A stretch of 64,000 bases of DNA, taken from Motilimonas pumila. GTDB taxonomy: Bacteria; Pseudomonadota; Gammaproteobacteria; Enterobacterales; CBDFNC01. Where the stretch lies: positions 1 to 64,000 of the forward strand of contig NZ_QZCH01000002.1 in assembly GCF_003596335.1 (NCBI RefSeq), written 5' to 3'. Position numbers and translations under genes: made by a program. The notes beneath the pieces are model-generated. The model was not told where the DNA came from, made no database searches, and saw only the letters and a list, made by a program, of their open reading frames with translations. This document shows positions 1 to 10,558 of this stretch, one piece after another. Position 1 is the stretch's first letter. Each line of letters starts with the position of its first letter.

Positions 1-12
1 AGGCTTAACCAT
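1..12 (+). rRNA. 23S rRNA, extreme 3' end (partial)
   Basis: The first bases match the conserved gammaproteobacterial 23S 3' end (the aggcttaacc tail). Just downstream, 14-32 forms a short perfect hairpin of the kind found in the 23S-5S spacer. The rest of the gene lies outside the window. Position and the 5S gene that follows support the call; the exact mature end is an estimate. Confidence 0.75.
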
Positions 13-104
13 ACAACACCTAAGCGGTGTTGAAGCCAAAGAATTACGAAGTGCTTGTGAACGAGAAGTTTGAGAACGATAGCGGCTTTCCGAATTAAAG
101 TTTA

Positions 105-222
105 TGCTTGGCGGCCATAGCGCTGTGGCCCCACCTGATCCCATGCCGAACTCAGAAGTGAAACGCAGTAGCGCCGATGGTAGTGTGGGGTTTCCCCATG
201 TGAGAGTAGGTCACCGCCAAGC
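105..222 (+). rRNA. rrf: 5S ribosomal RNA
   Basis: About 118 nt, nearly identical to E. coli 5S over the conserved core (ccatgccgaactcagaagtg and gtagcgccgatggtagtgtg). The ends tgcttggcgg and ccgccaagct pair to form helix I. It is the last gene of an rRNA operon and is followed by a strong terminator. The ends are set by helix I pairing and could be off by one or two bases. Confidence 0.97.
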
Positions 223-235
223 TTTGAATTAGAGA

Positions 236-266
236 AAAGGCCATCCTGACGGATGGCCTTTTTTTA
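236..266 (+). terminator. Rho-independent terminator of the rRNA operon
   Basis: A GC-rich stem (aaggccatcc / ggatggcctt) with a tgac loop is followed by a run of T. It closely matches the classic E. coli rrn terminator and lies directly after the 5S gene. Confidence 0.95.
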
Positions 267-391
267 TGCCTGAAATAAATTGCCGGTATTGACCAGCAAT
301 CACCGTTTGTTTTTATCGATTTTTCTAAACTTCAGACACCTTTGAGGTTTTTTAATAGGCTTCTTTACTGACAAAAAATCTCCTTTTGTGT

Positions 392-407
392 AGACTTCTG
401 GATGTCT
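392..407 (+). promoter_or_regulatory. Tandem MetJ boxes upstream of metA
   Basis: Two adjacent 8-bp units, agacttct and ggatgtct, match the MetJ met-box consensus AGACGTCT at 7 and 6 of 8 positions and are contiguous, as needed for cooperative binding of MetJ dimers. They lie 20 bp before the metA start. Known biology: MetJ with S-adenosylmethionine represses metA in enterics. Repression here is inferred; metJ is not in the window. Confidence 0.7.
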
Positions 408-426
408 AAAATTTTTGGAGGTGGTT

Positions 427-1353
427 ATGCCTATTCGAGTTCCAGACGGTTTACCGGCCGCTGGTGTATTACGTTCTGAAAATATCTTTGTGATGCCGGA
501 ATCGAAAGCGGTACATCAAGACATTCGTCCTTTAAAAGTTTTAATCCTGAATTTAATGCCGAAAAAAATTGAGACGGAGACGCAGCTGATGCGTTTGCTC
601 TCGAACACACCACTACAGGTTGATATTGAACTTGTGCGGGTAGATGCCCGAGCGTCGAAAAATACACCCAAAGAACACCTCGACAAATTCTACAGTGACT
701 TTGACCGGGTAAAAGATAAGAAATGGGACGGTTTTATTATCACTGGTGCCCCTCTTGGAGTCGTGCCATTTGAAGACGTGTATTACTGGGATACGTTTGT
801 TGAAATTCTTGAATGGTCTAAGTCCCATGTTACTTCAACCTTGTTCTTGTGCTGGGCTGCGCAAGCCGCGCTCAAGGTCATTTACGGCATGAAGAAAGAA
901 ACGCACCCAAAGAAATATTCTGGGGTGTTTGAACATAGCACCTTTAACCAGCAACATCCTTTAGTGCGTGGCTTTGATGATGTGTTCCAAGCACCTTTGT
1001 CGCGTTACGCTAAATTTTGTCCCGAAGATATTGCTGAGCAAACCGACCTAAATATATTTGCGTCAACCCCTGGTGCAGGCGTGTATTTGGCAGCGACGAC
1101 GGATTGTCGACAAGTGTATATTACCGGTCACCCTGAGTATGATTTTGATACTTTGGCGAATGAATATCAACGTGATGCAAATGAAGGTTTGGCCCCTGAG
1201 ATACCCAGTAATTACTATCCACAAGACGATGTCAGCCAAGTGCCCAAGGCAACCTGGCGCAGTCACGGCAACTTGTTATACAGCAATTGGCTGAATTACT
1301 GCGTGTATCAGCAGACCCCTTATAACTTGGATGAGCTCGGCTCAATCGATTAA
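427..1353 (+). CDS. metA: Homoserine O-succinyltransferase
   Basis: MetA transfers a succinyl group from succinyl-CoA to homoserine, the first committed step of methionine synthesis in the cytoplasm. The 308-residue protein is collinear with E. coli MetA from MPIRVPD to the end. Catalytic Cys142 is visible in FLCWAAQ, the oxyanion-side lysines in LNLMPKK (46-47), and the His235/Glu237 pair in GHPEYD. The ATG at 427 is chosen over an in-frame TTG at 415 because a ggaggt ribosome site at 417-422 sits just before it and MPIRV is the conserved N-terminus. It is preceded by MetJ boxes and followed 76 bp later by metH, so two methionine steps are adjacent. Some members of this family use acetyl-CoA, and the sequence alone does not settle that. 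Confidence 0.96.
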   Translation: MPIRVPDGLPAAGVLRSENIFVMPESKAVHQDIRPLKVLILNLMPKKIETETQLMRLLSNTPLQVDIELVRVDARASKNTPKEHLDKFYSDFDRVKDKKWDGFIITGAPLGVVPFEDVYYWDTFVEILEWSKSHVTSTLFLCWAAQAALKVIYGMKKETHPKKYSGVFEHSTFNQQHPLVRGFDDVFQAPLSRYAKFCPEDIAEQTDLNIFASTPGAGVYLAATTDCRQVYITGHPEYDFDTLANEYQRDANEGLAPEIPSNYYPQDDVSQVPKATWRSHGNLLYSNWLNYCVYQQTPYNLDELGSID

Positions 1354-1429
1354 ATATTCCACTCTTGAATTGTGCTAAGATGCACTCAAGTTTTTTGCCC
1401 TTGGCAGCAACAGTAGGCAGTAAGAAGTA

Positions 1430-4400
1430 ATGGAAAACAGCAAGCAAATATTAGAGCAACAACTGGCGAAACAGATCTTATTGATTGATGGCGGTATGGG
1501 TACCGAAATTCAATCTTATAAGTTGGAAGAAGCCGATTATCGTGGTGAACGATTTGCTGATTGGCATTGTGACGTCAAAGGTAATAATGACTTGCTGGTA
1601 TTGTCGCAGCCACAAATGATTGCTGATATTCATAAAGCCTACTTAGATGCCGGCGCGCATATTCTAGAGACCAATACGTTTAATGCCACCACGATTGCGA
1701 TGGCGGACTACGAGATGGAATCGCTGTCTGCGGAGATCAACCGTGAAGCGGCCCGTATCGCTCGCGAAGTGGCGGATGCGAAAACAGCTGAAACGCCAGA
1801 TAATCCACGCTTTGTCGCCGGTGTGTTAGGTCCTACCAACCGTACCGCATCGATTTCTCCAGATGTGAACGACCCTAGCTTTCGGAACGTGACGTTTGAT
1901 GAGCTGGTTGAAGCTTACACCGAATCAACCCATGCGTTGATTGAAGGTGGTTCAGACATCATCTTAATTGAAACCATCTTTGACACTTTGAACGCAAAAG
2001 CTGCATCCTTTGCGGTTGAGAGTGTATTTGACGAAATAGGTTATACCTTGCCCGTGATGATCTCGGGCACGATAACTGATGCTTCAGGCCGTACACTGTC
2101 TGGCCAAACAACCGAAGCCTTTTACAACTCGATGCGTCACGTTAAGCCATTATCTTTTGGCTTGAACTGTGCATTAGGCCCAGATGAGTTGCGCACTTAT
2201 GTGCAAGAGTTGTCGCGTGTTTCCGAAACGTATGTTTCTGCCCACCCAAACGCCGGTTTACCGAACGCTTTTGGTGAATATGACCTTAGCGCGGAAGACA
2301 TGGCGGTACATATTAAAGAATGGGCCGAGCAAGGTTTCTTAAACTTGGTGGGTGGCTGTTGTGGTACCACGCCAGAGCATATTCGCCAAATGGCAGAGGC
2401 TGTTGCAGGTGTTAAGCCTCGCGAGCTGCCAGAAATTGAAGTTGCTTGTCGGTTAAGTGGTTTAGAGCCTCTTAATATTCACAGTGATACGTTATTTCAA
2501 AACGTAGGAGAGCGCACCAACGTAACCGGCTCGGCACGTTTTAAGCGCCTAATCAAAGAAGAGCAGTACGACACAGCACTAGAAGTTGCCCAGCAACAAG
2601 TTGAAGCGGGCGCCCAGATCATCGATATCAACATGGATGAGGGCATGCTGGACTCGCTTCATTGTATGGAGAAGTTCCTTAACCTATGTGCCACAGAGCC
2701 TGAGATATCCAAAGTTCCAATTATGATTGACTCTTCTAAGTGGGAAATCTTAGAAGCAGGCCTGAAGTGTGTGCAAGGTAAAGGCATCGTTAACTCGATC
2801 AGCATGAAAGAGGGCAAAGAGAATTTTGTTGCTCAGGCTAAACTGATTCGTCGTTATGGTGCAGCCGTTATCGTCATGGCATTTGATGAAGTTGGTCAAG
2901 CCGATACGCGTGAGCGAAAATTTGAAATTTGTGAAAAGTCATACCGTATCTTGGTGGATGAAGTCGGCTTCCCGCCGGAAGACATTATCTTTGACCCGAA
3001 TATTTTTGCGGTTGCCACAGGTATTGAAGAACACAACAACTATGCGGTTGATTTCATCGAGGCGGTGAAAGACATTAAAGACAACCTGCCGCACGCAATG
3101 ATTTCGGGTGGTGTCTCTAACGTCTCTTTCTCGTTCAGAGGTAACAATGTAGTACGTGAAGCCATTCACGCGGTATTCCTTTATTACTGTTTCCAAAACG
3201 GCATGGATATGGGCATCGTTAATGCTGGCCAATTGGCAATTTATGACGATATTCCAAAAGAGTTAAAAGACAAAGTAGAAGCTGTGGTGCTCAATACGCA
3301 CCCTGGTGCGACAGAAGAGCTATTGGACATTGCTGGCAAATACGCGGGCGGGCCTGCTGAAGCTGAAGATCCTAAGGCTGCGGAGTGGCGTGGCTGGGAT
3401 GTTAATAAACGTCTAGAACACTCGCTGGTAAAAGGTATCACCGAGTTTATCGAAGATGATACCGAAGAAGCGCGCCAAAATGCAGAGCGACCATTGCACG
3501 TGATTGAAGGGCCATTAATGGATGGCATGAACGTGGTGGGCGATTTATTTGGCTCGGGTAAGATGTTCTTACCTCAGGTGGTTAAATCTGCGCGAGTGAT
3601 GAAACGTGCGGTGGCGTATTTGCAACCTTTTATTGAAGCTGAAAAAGGCGAAGGCACGTTATCTAACGGTAAGATTGTACTGGCTACGGTGAAAGGGGAT
3701 GTGCATGATATTGGCAAAAACATTGTGGGTGTCGTTCTGCAATGTAATAACTATGAAATCATTGACCTCGGCGTCATGGTACCTTGCGATAAAATACTCA
3801 AAGTTGCCAAAGAAGAAAACGCCGACATGATTGGCTTGTCTGGTTTGATCACCCCATCGCTGGATGAAATGGTTTACGTTGCGAAAGAAATGCAACGCCA
3901 GGGCTTCACTATGCCACTGTTGATTGGCGGGGCTACGACCTCAAAAGCCCATACGGCGGTGAAGATAGAACAAAACTACGATGAGCCTGTGGTATATGTT
4001 TCTAATGCATCTCGCGCGGTAGGCGTGTGTCAAACCCTATTAAGTGAAGAGAATAAGCCAGCTTTTGTTGAACGTCTAAATAAAGACTACGAAACGGTAC
4101 GCGAGCAACATTTACGCAAAAAACCAAGAACTCCGCCAGTATCTCTTGAAAAAGCGCGAGCCAATGGCGTAGACATTGACTGGGCAAACTATACGCCCCC
4201 TGTACCACAGCAACCTGGTATACATAAGTTTGAAAACTTCTCTTTGGCAGACATACGAGAGTATATCGATTGGACGCCATTTTTCATGACATGGTCATTG
4301 GCCGGCAAATACCCACGCATCTTAGAAGATGAAGTTGTCGGTGAAGAAGCGCAACGCTTGTTTAATGATGCCAACAATATGTTAGATGCCTTAATAGCAG

Positions 4401-5122
4401 ATAACAGCGTAAAGGCTTCAGGCATTCTTGGGCTGTTTCCTGCTAATCGCGTAGGCGATGATATTGAAGTGTTTACCGATGAAAGTCGCAATCAACTATT
4501 AACTACTTTGTGCGGTCTAAGGCAGCAAACGGAGAAGAAAAAAGGCTTCTTTAATAACTGTTTGTCAGATTTTGTGGCGCCAAAAGAGTCTGGTAAAGCG
4601 GACTACGTGGGAGCGTTTGCGGTGACCGGTGGTATCGGAGAAGAAGACTTGGTAAACGCGCTCAAAGCGAACCATGATGATTATAATGCCATCATGATGT
4701 CCGCGGTGTGTGACCGCTTGGCAGAAGCTTTTGCTGAGTTATTACACGAGAAAGTGCGTAAAGAAATTTGGGGCTACGCGCCAGATGAGAATTTGGCTAA
4801 TGACGACTTGATTCGAGAGAAATATCAAGGTATTCGTCCTGCTCCGGGTTACCCTGCGTGTCCTGAGCACACTGAAAAAGGTGAAATCTGGAAGTTATTG
4901 GATGTTGAGCAAGCCATTGGCATGAAGCTCACGGAAAGCTTCGCCATGTGGCCTGGCGCAGCAGTCTCTGGTTGGTACTTCTCGCATCCAGAAAGTAAAT
5001 ATTTTGCAGTGGCGCAAATCCAACAAGATCAAGTCGCCGATTACGCTGAACGTAAGGGTATGACAATGCTTGAAGCGGAGCGCTGGTTAGGGCCTAACCT
5101 TGGTTATAACCCTGACGCATAA
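1430..5122 (+). CDS. metH: Cobalamin-dependent methionine synthase
   Basis: MetH methylates homocysteine with 5-methyltetrahydrofolate through a methylcobalamin intermediate. At 1230 residues it is full length, with the four modules in order. The homocysteine domain carries zinc ligands at Cys247 (GLNCALG) and Cys310-Cys311 (GGCCGTT). The pterin domain begins near [11 protein letters not shown]. The B12 domain has the DxHxxG motif with cobalt ligand His759 ([10 protein letters not shown]), the same residue number as in E. coli. The AdoMet reactivation domain has [15 protein letters not shown] near the C-terminus. A terminator follows. No B12 riboswitch was seen in the 76-bp gap before it; the gene may be co-transcribed with metA or use its own promoter. 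Confidence 0.98.
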   Translation: MENSKQILEQQLAKQILLIDGGMGTEIQSYKLEEADYRGERFADWHCDVKGNNDLLVLSQPQMIADIHKAYLDAGAHILETNTFNATTIAMADYEMESLSAEINREAARIAREVADAKTAETPDNPRFVAGVLGPTNRTASISPDVNDPSFRNVTFDELVEAYTESTHALIEGGSDIILIETIFDTLNAKAASFAVESVFDEIGYTLPVMISGTITDASGRTLSGQTTEAFYNSMRHVKPLSFGLNCALGPDELRTYVQELSRVSETYVSAHPNAGLPNAFGEYDLSAEDMAVHIKEWAEQGFLNLVGGCCGTTPEHIRQMAEAVAGVKPRELPEIEVACRLSGLEPLNIHSDTLFQNVGERTNVTGSARFKRLIKEEQYDTALEVAQQQVEAGAQIIDINMDEGMLDSLHCMEKFLNLCATEPEISKVPIMIDSSKWEILEAGLKCVQGKGIVNSISMKEGKENFVAQAKLIRRYGAAVIVMAFDEVGQADTRERKFEICEKSYRILVDEVGFPPEDIIFDPNIFAVATGIEEHNNYAVDFIEAVKDIKDNLPHAMISGGVSNVSFSFRGNNVVREAIHAVFLYYCFQNGMDMGIVNAGQLAIYDDIPKELKDKVEAVVLNTHPGATEELLDIAGKYAGGPAEAEDPKAAEWRGWDVNKRLEHSLVKGITEFIEDDTEEARQNAERPLHVIEGPLMDGMNVVGDLFGSGKMFLPQVVKSARVMKRAVAYLQPFIEAEKGEGTLSNGKIVLATVKGDVHDIGKNIVGVVLQCNNYEIIDLGVMVPCDKILKVAKEENADMIGLSGLITPSLDEMVYVAKEMQRQGFTMPLLIGGATTSKAHTAVKIEQNYDEPVVYVSNASRAVGVCQTLLSEENKPAFVERLNKDYETVREQHLRKKPRTPPVSLEKARANGVDIDWANYTPPVPQQPGIHKFENFSLADIREYIDWTPFFMTWSLAGKYPRILEDEVVGEEAQRLFNDANNMLDALIADNSVKASGILGLFPANRVGDDIEVFTDESRNQLLTTLCGLRQQTEKKKGFFNNCLSDFVAPKESGKADYVGAFAVTGGIGEEDLVNALKANHDDYNAIMMSAVCDRLAEAFAELLHEKVRKEIWGYAPDENLANDDLIREKYQGIRPAPGYPACPEHTEKGEIWKLLDVEQAIGMKLTESFAMWPGAAVSGWYFSHPESKYFAVAQIQQDQVADYAERKGMTMLEAERWLGPNLGYNPDA

Positions 5123-5138
5123 ATTAAATATTGCTAAC

Positions 5139-5165
5139 AAAGCCGCATTTATTGCGGCTTTTTTT
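5139..5165 (+). terminator. Rho-independent terminator after metH
   Basis: Stem aagccgca / tgcggctt followed by a run of T, 17 bp after the metH stop. It separates the methionine genes from the rubredoxin-PrsT pair. Confidence 0.9.
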
Positions 5166-5220
5166 ATGCCTTGAAAAAATGCAGCTATGCTTTTGTTGTT
5201 AACAATAAGAGATAGCGATT

Positions 5221-5391
5221 ATGACGAAATGGCAGTGCATGCTGTGTGATTTTATCTATGACGAGGCGAAAGGCTTACCTGAAGATGGCATTTTGCCTGG
5301 CCATATGTGGCAAGATTTACCCGATGACTGGACTTGCCCTGATTGTGGCGCTGACAAAGCCAGCTTTGAGCAGGTGAATGCTGGGCAATGA
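5221..5391 (+). CDS. Rubredoxin
   Basis: A 56-residue protein with the rubredoxin iron site: CMLC (Cys6, Cys9) and CPDC (Cys39, Cys42), the aromatic core residues, and the typical [12 protein letters not shown] / [11 protein letters not shown] framework. Rubredoxins carry single electrons to oxygenases and other redox enzymes in the cytoplasm. The stop overlaps the next start as ATGA, so it is probably translationally coupled to the downstream PrsT-type lipoprotein. Its electron partner is not evident; the VAO-type flavoprotein of the same cluster, 5 kb downstream, is one candidate by context only. Confidence 0.93.
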   Translation: MTKWQCMLCDFIYDEAKGLPEDGILPGHMWQDLPDDWTCPDCGADKASFEQVNAGQ

Positions 5392-8138
5392 AATTAGCGA
5401 CACTAGGCTTGATTGCCTGTATAACCCTGTTAGGCTGCAGTAAAGATCCTCAGCAAGATGATATTCAACAAGCGCAACAGGCGCTGGCTAAAAATGCCTA
5501 TCAGCAGGCTGGTTTACACCTGAAAAATCATATTAAACAACAGCCTGAAGATGCTTTTGCGAGGTATTTACTCGGTCAGGTTTACCTCTCGCAAAAGCAC
5601 TACCCCGCCGCGACCAAAGAGTTGCAGTTAGCGCTTTCTTTGCAATATTCTGAGGCGGCCAGTGCGTTGGCGCAAGCGTATTTTGAAACTGGTGCGTATC
5701 AAGAAGTACTTGCTATTCAGCCTCTACCGCAATGGTCTGAACAAGTTCGCTGTGAATTACTCTTGCTGCAGGTGGATGCTGCCCTGTCGATGCAACAAGT
5801 CAGTATTGCCGAGCAACTTTTAGCCGACCTAACGGGCAAGCCGGTAGAGCAGCAGTTGGGTCATGCAATGATCAGCTTGCAGCAGCAAAACTGGCAGCAG
5901 AGCTTACAATACTTAGCAGCGATAGACTCGGACCAATATCCTTGGCAGCGGCAATGGCTAGCGGTGAATGCCTATATGCAAGGTGGCCAGTATGACAACG
6001 CCATTGAGGGGCTTCATCAGTTACACCAACATGATCCACAGCAACTGAGATACAGTTTATTGCTAACGGATGCCGCTTTGGCCAAGTTAGATTTTGAGCT
6101 GGCCAAGCAGTCGATGGCTGCCTCGCGCCAATTATCGCCTAAGCATGTACAGCTTATCTTTCAGCAAGCCTACTTGGCTTTTTTACAGCAAGACTTCAAT
6201 CGCGCAATCAATGAATCCGGCATTCTGTTAAGTCAGGTTGAGCATCACCCTGGACGAGTTATCAATGGTCTAGCACATTATTATTTGGGGCATTGGGAGC
6301 AGGCTTATAATCAGTTGAATAAAGTGGCGACGCAATTACCTGCAGATCATTTAGTCCAGCGGGTAATGGTGGATATTTTGCTAAAGTTAGGTCAGGTTGA
6401 ACAGTCCGCCGATTTAGCCACGCATATTCATTGGCAAGATGTTAATCAGTTACCACTGTTGCTTACCTTGGTAACGGATATGAAGTCTCGAGCCAGCCAA
6501 GGTAAGCCTGAGCAAGTTGAGCGGGCACTGCTAAACAATCTTAAGCAGCTCCAGCCAGAGGCGGCAGAGCAGCTGTTACAGCTAGGTTTGGCTCAGGTAA
6601 TGCTAGGCGACGAGCAAGATGGTCAAGAAGTCATTGAACAAGCTTTGCAGCAGCAGGCGCAATTAAACGAGCGCGAAGCGCGATTATTATTCTCGTATTA
6701 TGTCAAAACCCAACAGCTGTCAGCAGCCTTACAGGTAGCTGACAAGCTACCCTCTGAACAAGCAAGCTTACAGCAGCACATGCGTGCTTTGGTGATGTTA
6801 AAACAAATGGACTATGCCGGTGCCGAACAAGCCCTTCGCCAAGCCCGCGAATTGTCGCCGGACAACTTACATTTTGCCCAGTTACTTGCGTTATGCCTCT
6901 ATCGTCAACAGCACTGGCTTGCGTTAGCAAAGCTCATGGAACAAGTGTTACCTCTTGCGCCGCTGCAACCGCAACTGCTGTATTTTGCCACCATGGCTGA
7001 CTTAGAGCGCCAGCAAAGCAGTGCTGCAATTAAAAGGTTAGAGACAGCGGCGCAGCAATCACAGGTAGCGCCTCAGAGTTTATTGCTGCTGGCAGACGTC
7101 TATCAGTCTCAAGGCGACTTCTCGAGTGCCCAAGCTTTATTGTTGACTATGCCTACTGAAATGCAGCAAAACCCTGCTTGGTTGTTGCTTGCAGCACAAG
7201 GCGCCGCAGAGTTATTACAATGGCAACAGGCCGAAGTATTTTACCGAGACTTACTGCTTGTCTCACCGCAACAATTCACGCTTTATCTGGCATTGCAACA
7301 AACCATGCGCGCGCAACAACGGCAACTTGAATTTGCACGTTTTTTGCCTGAATGGCCCCCTCAGCATCCTCTTTACAATGATATGAGCCGGCTCCGCGTG
7401 GCGGCGTTCATTGACGCTCAGCAATATGAAATAGCGCGGGGCTTGTTGAGCGCTGCTGCGGGATTAAGGGGGAAGCACCAGCAAAGCTGGTTGGAATTAG
7501 AAGTGGACTTATTACTCGCGGAGAAACAATTCGATAAGGCACTGGCATTGCTGGAGCAATTGCAACAAGATTATCAATCTAATCAGTACTTACTCAAGCG
7601 TTACGCGGTATATCAAAGGCAAGGACAGCAGGGTACGGGCGCGAAAATTCTGCAAGCTTGGTTAGTACAACGCCCCCGTGATACCAAGGTACAACTTGCG
7701 CTCGCACAAAGCTTATTATTACAGCAAGATTATCAACAAGCGGAGCAAGTTTATCTCTCACTGCTAGAGCTGCGGCCCAATGCGCTGGTGGTATTGAATA
7801 ATTTAGCTTGGTTGAAGCACCTTGCTGGTCAGCCTGAAGCAGGTATGGCATGGGTCAAGCAAGGTCTGGCATTGTATCCAGATAATGCCGAGCTAATAGA
7901 TACTCACGGTGTACTTTTGATCGATAGCGAGCAATACGCCGCCGCGCAAGCAATATTACAGCCATTAGTTGAAGCGGACCCCAAGGGAGAGTACTTGTTT
8001 CATTTGGCGCAAGCTTATTACGGCGGGAATGACTTTGTAAAAGCCAGACGCGTGCTGCAGCAGTTGTTTGCGCAGCAACAAGCCTTTCCTTCACAGCAGC
8101 AAGCACAAGCCCTAAAAGCCTTACTCGACGCAATATAG
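5388..8138 (+). CDS. PEP-CTERM system TPR-repeat lipoprotein (PrsT type), copy 1
   Basis: A 916-residue lipoprotein: a short signal peptide ends in a lipobox (LLGC, Cys17), followed by almost continuous TPR units that are very rich in Gln and Leu. The opening repeats ([18 protein letters not shown], then [19 protein letters not shown]) match the start of PrsT proteins, a TPR lipoprotein family (TIGR02917) that co-occurs with exosortase/PEP-CTERM systems. Known biology: PrsT is tied to these systems, but its molecular role is not established. It overlaps the rubredoxin stop by 4 nt and is 200 bp upstream of a PEP-CTERM substrate gene. A second, diverged paralogue lies at 12181-14970. Confidence 0.82.
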   Translation: MKLATLGLIACITLLGCSKDPQQDDIQQAQQALAKNAYQQAGLHLKNHIKQQPEDAFARYLLGQVYLSQKHYPAATKELQLALSLQYSEAASALAQAYFETGAYQEVLAIQPLPQWSEQVRCELLLLQVDAALSMQQVSIAEQLLADLTGKPVEQQLGHAMISLQQQNWQQSLQYLAAIDSDQYPWQRQWLAVNAYMQGGQYDNAIEGLHQLHQHDPQQLRYSLLLTDAALAKLDFELAKQSMAASRQLSPKHVQLIFQQAYLAFLQQDFNRAINESGILLSQVEHHPGRVINGLAHYYLGHWEQAYNQLNKVATQLPADHLVQRVMVDILLKLGQVEQSADLATHIHWQDVNQLPLLLTLVTDMKSRASQGKPEQVERALLNNLKQLQPEAAEQLLQLGLAQVMLGDEQDGQEVIEQALQQQAQLNEREARLLFSYYVKTQQLSAALQVADKLPSEQASLQQHMRALVMLKQMDYAGAEQALRQARELSPDNLHFAQLLALCLYRQQHWLALAKLMEQVLPLAPLQPQLLYFATMADLERQQSSAAIKRLETAAQQSQVAPQSLLLLADVYQSQGDFSSAQALLLTMPTEMQQNPAWLLLAAQGAAELLQWQQAEVFYRDLLLVSPQQFTLYLALQQTMRAQQRQLEFARFLPEWPPQHPLYNDMSRLRVAAFIDAQQYEIARGLLSAAAGLRGKHQQSWLELEVDLLLAEKQFDKALALLEQLQQDYQSNQYLLKRYAVYQRQGQQGTGAKILQAWLVQRPRDTKVQLALAQSLLLQQDYQQAEQVYLSLLELRPNALVVLNNLAWLKHLAGQPEAGMAWVKQGLALYPDNAELIDTHGVLLIDSEQYAAAQAILQPLVEADPKGEYLFHLAQAYYGGNDFVKARRVLQQLFAQQQAFPSQQQAQALKALLDAI

Positions 8139-8265
8139 GTTACACTGTTAGTTACTGATTATACTAATAATTAAGGTGTCAGAAGCTTTTACAATAATTG
8201 CAAATAAGCCTCGTTATTGATAGTTAAAACATTTTATCTTATTCTATTTTATACCGACTTTAAGT

Positions 8266-8282
8266 TGGCATTATTGATGCAA
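8266..8282 (+). promoter_or_regulatory. Sigma-54 (-24/-12) promoter of the PEP-CTERM gene
   Basis: The sequence tggcattattgatgcaa has GG at 8267-8268 and GC at 8279-8280 with exactly 10 nt between them. It fits the RpoN consensus TGGCAN(7)TGCW except TTGC reads ATGC. The expected start site is near 8292, leaving about a 48-nt leader. Known biology: PEP-CTERM genes in several bacteria depend on RpoN and the PrsK/PrsR two-component system, which fits. Activator sites were not identified. Confidence 0.7.
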
Positions 8283-8339
8283 TTGTAACCTCGTAGGTAG
8301 TTGTATGGCCTGAAATATATACATATTACGAGGTACACT

Positions 8340-9533
8340 ATGAACACATTACGTAAAACCACACTGGGTCTAGCTGTTGCTGGGGCGTTGCTGAGTGTGA
8401 CTGCCACGCCAGCTCAAGCTGCAGAAGGCGTTCTCGCCACTTCTGTGATTGAGCTGATTGGCGTAAAATTTTTAGACGATGAAGGTAATACCTTTAATAA
8501 TAACGATTTTAGCAATGTTAACTCTACCAATAACGCAGCTGCAGCAGCCGAGCTAGATGGCGTGATAGAGTCTTCAGGAGTGGTCAGCAAGAACTCCTTT
8601 AATTTGATTCAAGCAGGCGTGCCACCGGAGCTAGCCGGTATAGACTTCCCGTTTGTTGATGCGTCTGGTGCAACCCTCGCCACTCCGACTATCAACGATT
8701 TATGTATAGGATCCGGTTGCGAAGGCTTAGGGGGAGATAATGACTTTAATGCTAACCTAGTTTCTAGTTTAACTGGGTACCCGATACAGAATCGCGCATA
8801 TGCTGACCAACTGATTTTGGGGGCGGTCATCGATTATGACTTAAATGGTGATGGAGTGATCAATGATCAAGGGGTTGAAGTTGAAGTCATCGACCCTGAT
8901 ACACAACAGGCTGTGATGGTGATGGTGTATGACTACATTACAGACGGAGCCATGATAGGCAGTGAATCTACCGTTGAGTTAGTCACCGATGGGCTCGGTA
9001 CGTCTACTTCAGTTAATACCTTAAATTCAACCGTCGACTTTGTCTGGGAAGGTGGTGACACCAAGTTTAACATTGAGTTTGATGCATCAGCGTATTTGGA
9101 GGCATTTGTCGGTGAAGGCTTCGAGGATGCATTGGCAGAAGCACAATATACTCAAAGCTATCAAATCATAGATAATACGGCCTTTGACGAAAATCCTGAC
9201 GACCCATTCCAAGGTGTCATTTTACAATGGAACGCTGACGACCTCACCGTTGGCTTGCAAGGCGCGAGTGATCCTTTTAGCTTGAACGACTCAGTACAAC
9301 GAGACAACACTGCTAATGGTGCAAGAACTTCATTATTTGGAACCGTCGGTACGGCAAAAACGGGCTTTTTCAAAGCCTCGTCAATGTTTAGCCTCATTAA
9401 CGGCCATAATTATACCTTAAACTCGATCACCAGTTCATATGCAACAGCCAAGCTTAGAATTCCTGAACCAGCTTCTATTGCATTATTTGGTTTAGGTTTA
9501 TTGGGTTTATCTCAAATCCGTCGTAGAAAATAG
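8340..9533 (+). CDS. PEP-CTERM sorting-domain protein
   Basis: A 397-residue exported protein. A signal peptide ends near TPAQAAEG. The C-terminus is a textbook PEP-CTERM sorting signal: PEP motif, hydrophobic stretch (IALFGLGLLGLSQI) and a final RRRK. Such proteins are cut and sorted by an exosortase to the outer surface. The body is acidic and rich in Asn, Asp and Thr, with one EF-hand-like loop (DLNGDGVIND), so calcium binding is possible. I do not recognise the rest. The ATG at 8340 is preferred over an in-frame TTG at 8301 because it starts the signal peptide and follows an acgagg ribosome site. It has a sigma-54 promoter upstream and a terminator downstream, so it is probably monocistronic. 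Confidence 0.9.
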   Translation: MNTLRKTTLGLAVAGALLSVTATPAQAAEGVLATSVIELIGVKFLDDEGNTFNNNDFSNVNSTNNAAAAAELDGVIESSGVVSKNSFNLIQAGVPPELAGIDFPFVDASGATLATPTINDLCIGSGCEGLGGDNDFNANLVSSLTGYPIQNRAYADQLILGAVIDYDLNGDGVINDQGVEVEVIDPDTQQAVMVMVYDYITDGAMIGSESTVELVTDGLGTSTSVNTLNSTVDFVWEGGDTKFNIEFDASAYLEAFVGEGFEDALAEAQYTQSYQIIDNTAFDENPDDPFQGVILQWNADDLTVGLQGASDPFSLNDSVQRDNTANGARTSLFGTVGTAKTGFFKASSMFSLINGHNYTLNSITSSYATAKLRIPEPASIALFGLGLLGLSQIRRRK

Positions 9534-9542
9534 TGTGTAACC

Positions 9543-9569
9543 AAAGCACCTCAAACGAGGTGCTTTTTT
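9543..9569 (+). terminator. Rho-independent terminator after the PEP-CTERM gene
   Basis: Stem aaagcacctc / gaggtgcttt with an aaac loop and a T run, 9 bp after the stop codon. Confidence 0.9.
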
Positions 9570-9631
9570 GGGCCACTGACTTTGAATCTATCGGTTGAGT
9601 AAGTGTGCCTGTTCTTCCATGGATGTAGCGT

Positions 9632-10483
9632 ATGACAGTTCTCAAACAATGGTTTGTTCAATTACCTGGCTTGCAGTTTGTTGTCAAAAAGGTCGTTGCT
9701 TATCAAGCAAACCGCGAAGCCATTAATATCGCTCATCATTTTGATGAGTTTCTGCGCCCTGTTATTCCTCGTGAACAAGCTTTACGAGAAGAGGTGCATA
9801 AAATTCGCCATGACGTGTATTGCCAAGAGTTAGAATTTGAACCCATCAAAGCCGATGGCAAAGAGCGGGATGAATTTGATGATTACTCCATTTTTTGCAT
9901 GATAGAACACAAACACAGCCAGCATTTTGCGGGCTGTGTTCGGGTCGTAACCCCACTCAATGAGCAAGATTTATTGCCACTTGAGAAGTATTGCCAAGGG
10001 GCGATTACCGACCCAGTATTACGGCCTGATCAGTTTGACCGCAGTGAAATTTGTGAAATTTCGCGATTGGCAGTCCCCGCTGAGTTTCGTCGACGTCAGG
10101 CCGATAAGTTTAAAGGCGCAGCCGCAGGTGTAATTAATGAACATACCTATTCAGAGCATGAACTCAGGTGTTTTCCATTTATTGCTATCGGGCTTTACTT
10201 ATCTGCCGCATCTATCGTCATTAATCGCAATATTAAGCATTGCTTTGTCATGATGGAGCCAAGACTCGCGCGCAGTATGCGCTTTGTGGGCATTAAGTTT
10301 AAAAAAGTCGGGCCAACTGTGGATTACCATGGTCGACGTGCGCCTTATTACATTAATCCGCAAGATTTTCTTGCTGCATTATCACCGGGTTTTCAGGTGT
10401 TGTTTCAACATTTAGAGCGAGGAGTGAAACGGGAAGTCGCCAAACCGGGTTGCTTAATTAAGGGCGGCGACAAGTCTCCTTAA
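9632..10483 (+). CDS. PEP-CTERM/exosortase system-associated acyltransferase
   Basis: A 283-residue protein of the exosortase-associated acyltransferase family (TIGR03694), which is related to LuxI-type autoinducer synthases and the GNAT fold. Recognisable features are the N-terminal basic/tyrosine segment (EEVHKIRHDVYCQELEFEP), an acidic FDDYS region, the GCVRVV strand and the EISRLAVP block that resembles the AHL-synthase core. Known biology: the family co-occurs with PEP-CTERM systems and is thought to make or transfer an N-acyl amino-acid-like small molecule; the true product is unknown. It starts a run of three genes (acyltransferase, flavoprotein, PrsT copy 2). The start codon has no strong Shine-Dalgarno site. 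Confidence 0.85.
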   Translation: MTVLKQWFVQLPGLQFVVKKVVAYQANREAINIAHHFDEFLRPVIPREQALREEVHKIRHDVYCQELEFEPIKADGKERDEFDDYSIFCMIEHKHSQHFAGCVRVVTPLNEQDLLPLEKYCQGAITDPVLRPDQFDRSEICEISRLAVPAEFRRRQADKFKGAAAGVINEHTYSEHELRCFPFIAIGLYLSAASIVINRNIKHCFVMMEPRLARSMRFVGIKFKKVGPTVDYHGRRAPYYINPQDFLAALSPGFQVLFQHLERGVKREVAKPGCLIKGGDKSP

Positions 10484-10558
10484 GTTTCACTCGTTCGCGA
10501 CGAGCAGGTGCTTAATTGATTGACTACACTTAGGAAAGTTAATTTTTATAGGTGAGCT

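Noticed and set aside
415-426. Earlier TTG start for metA
   Set aside because: It would overlap the ribosome site itself, and the conserved MetA N-terminus begins at the ATG at 427.
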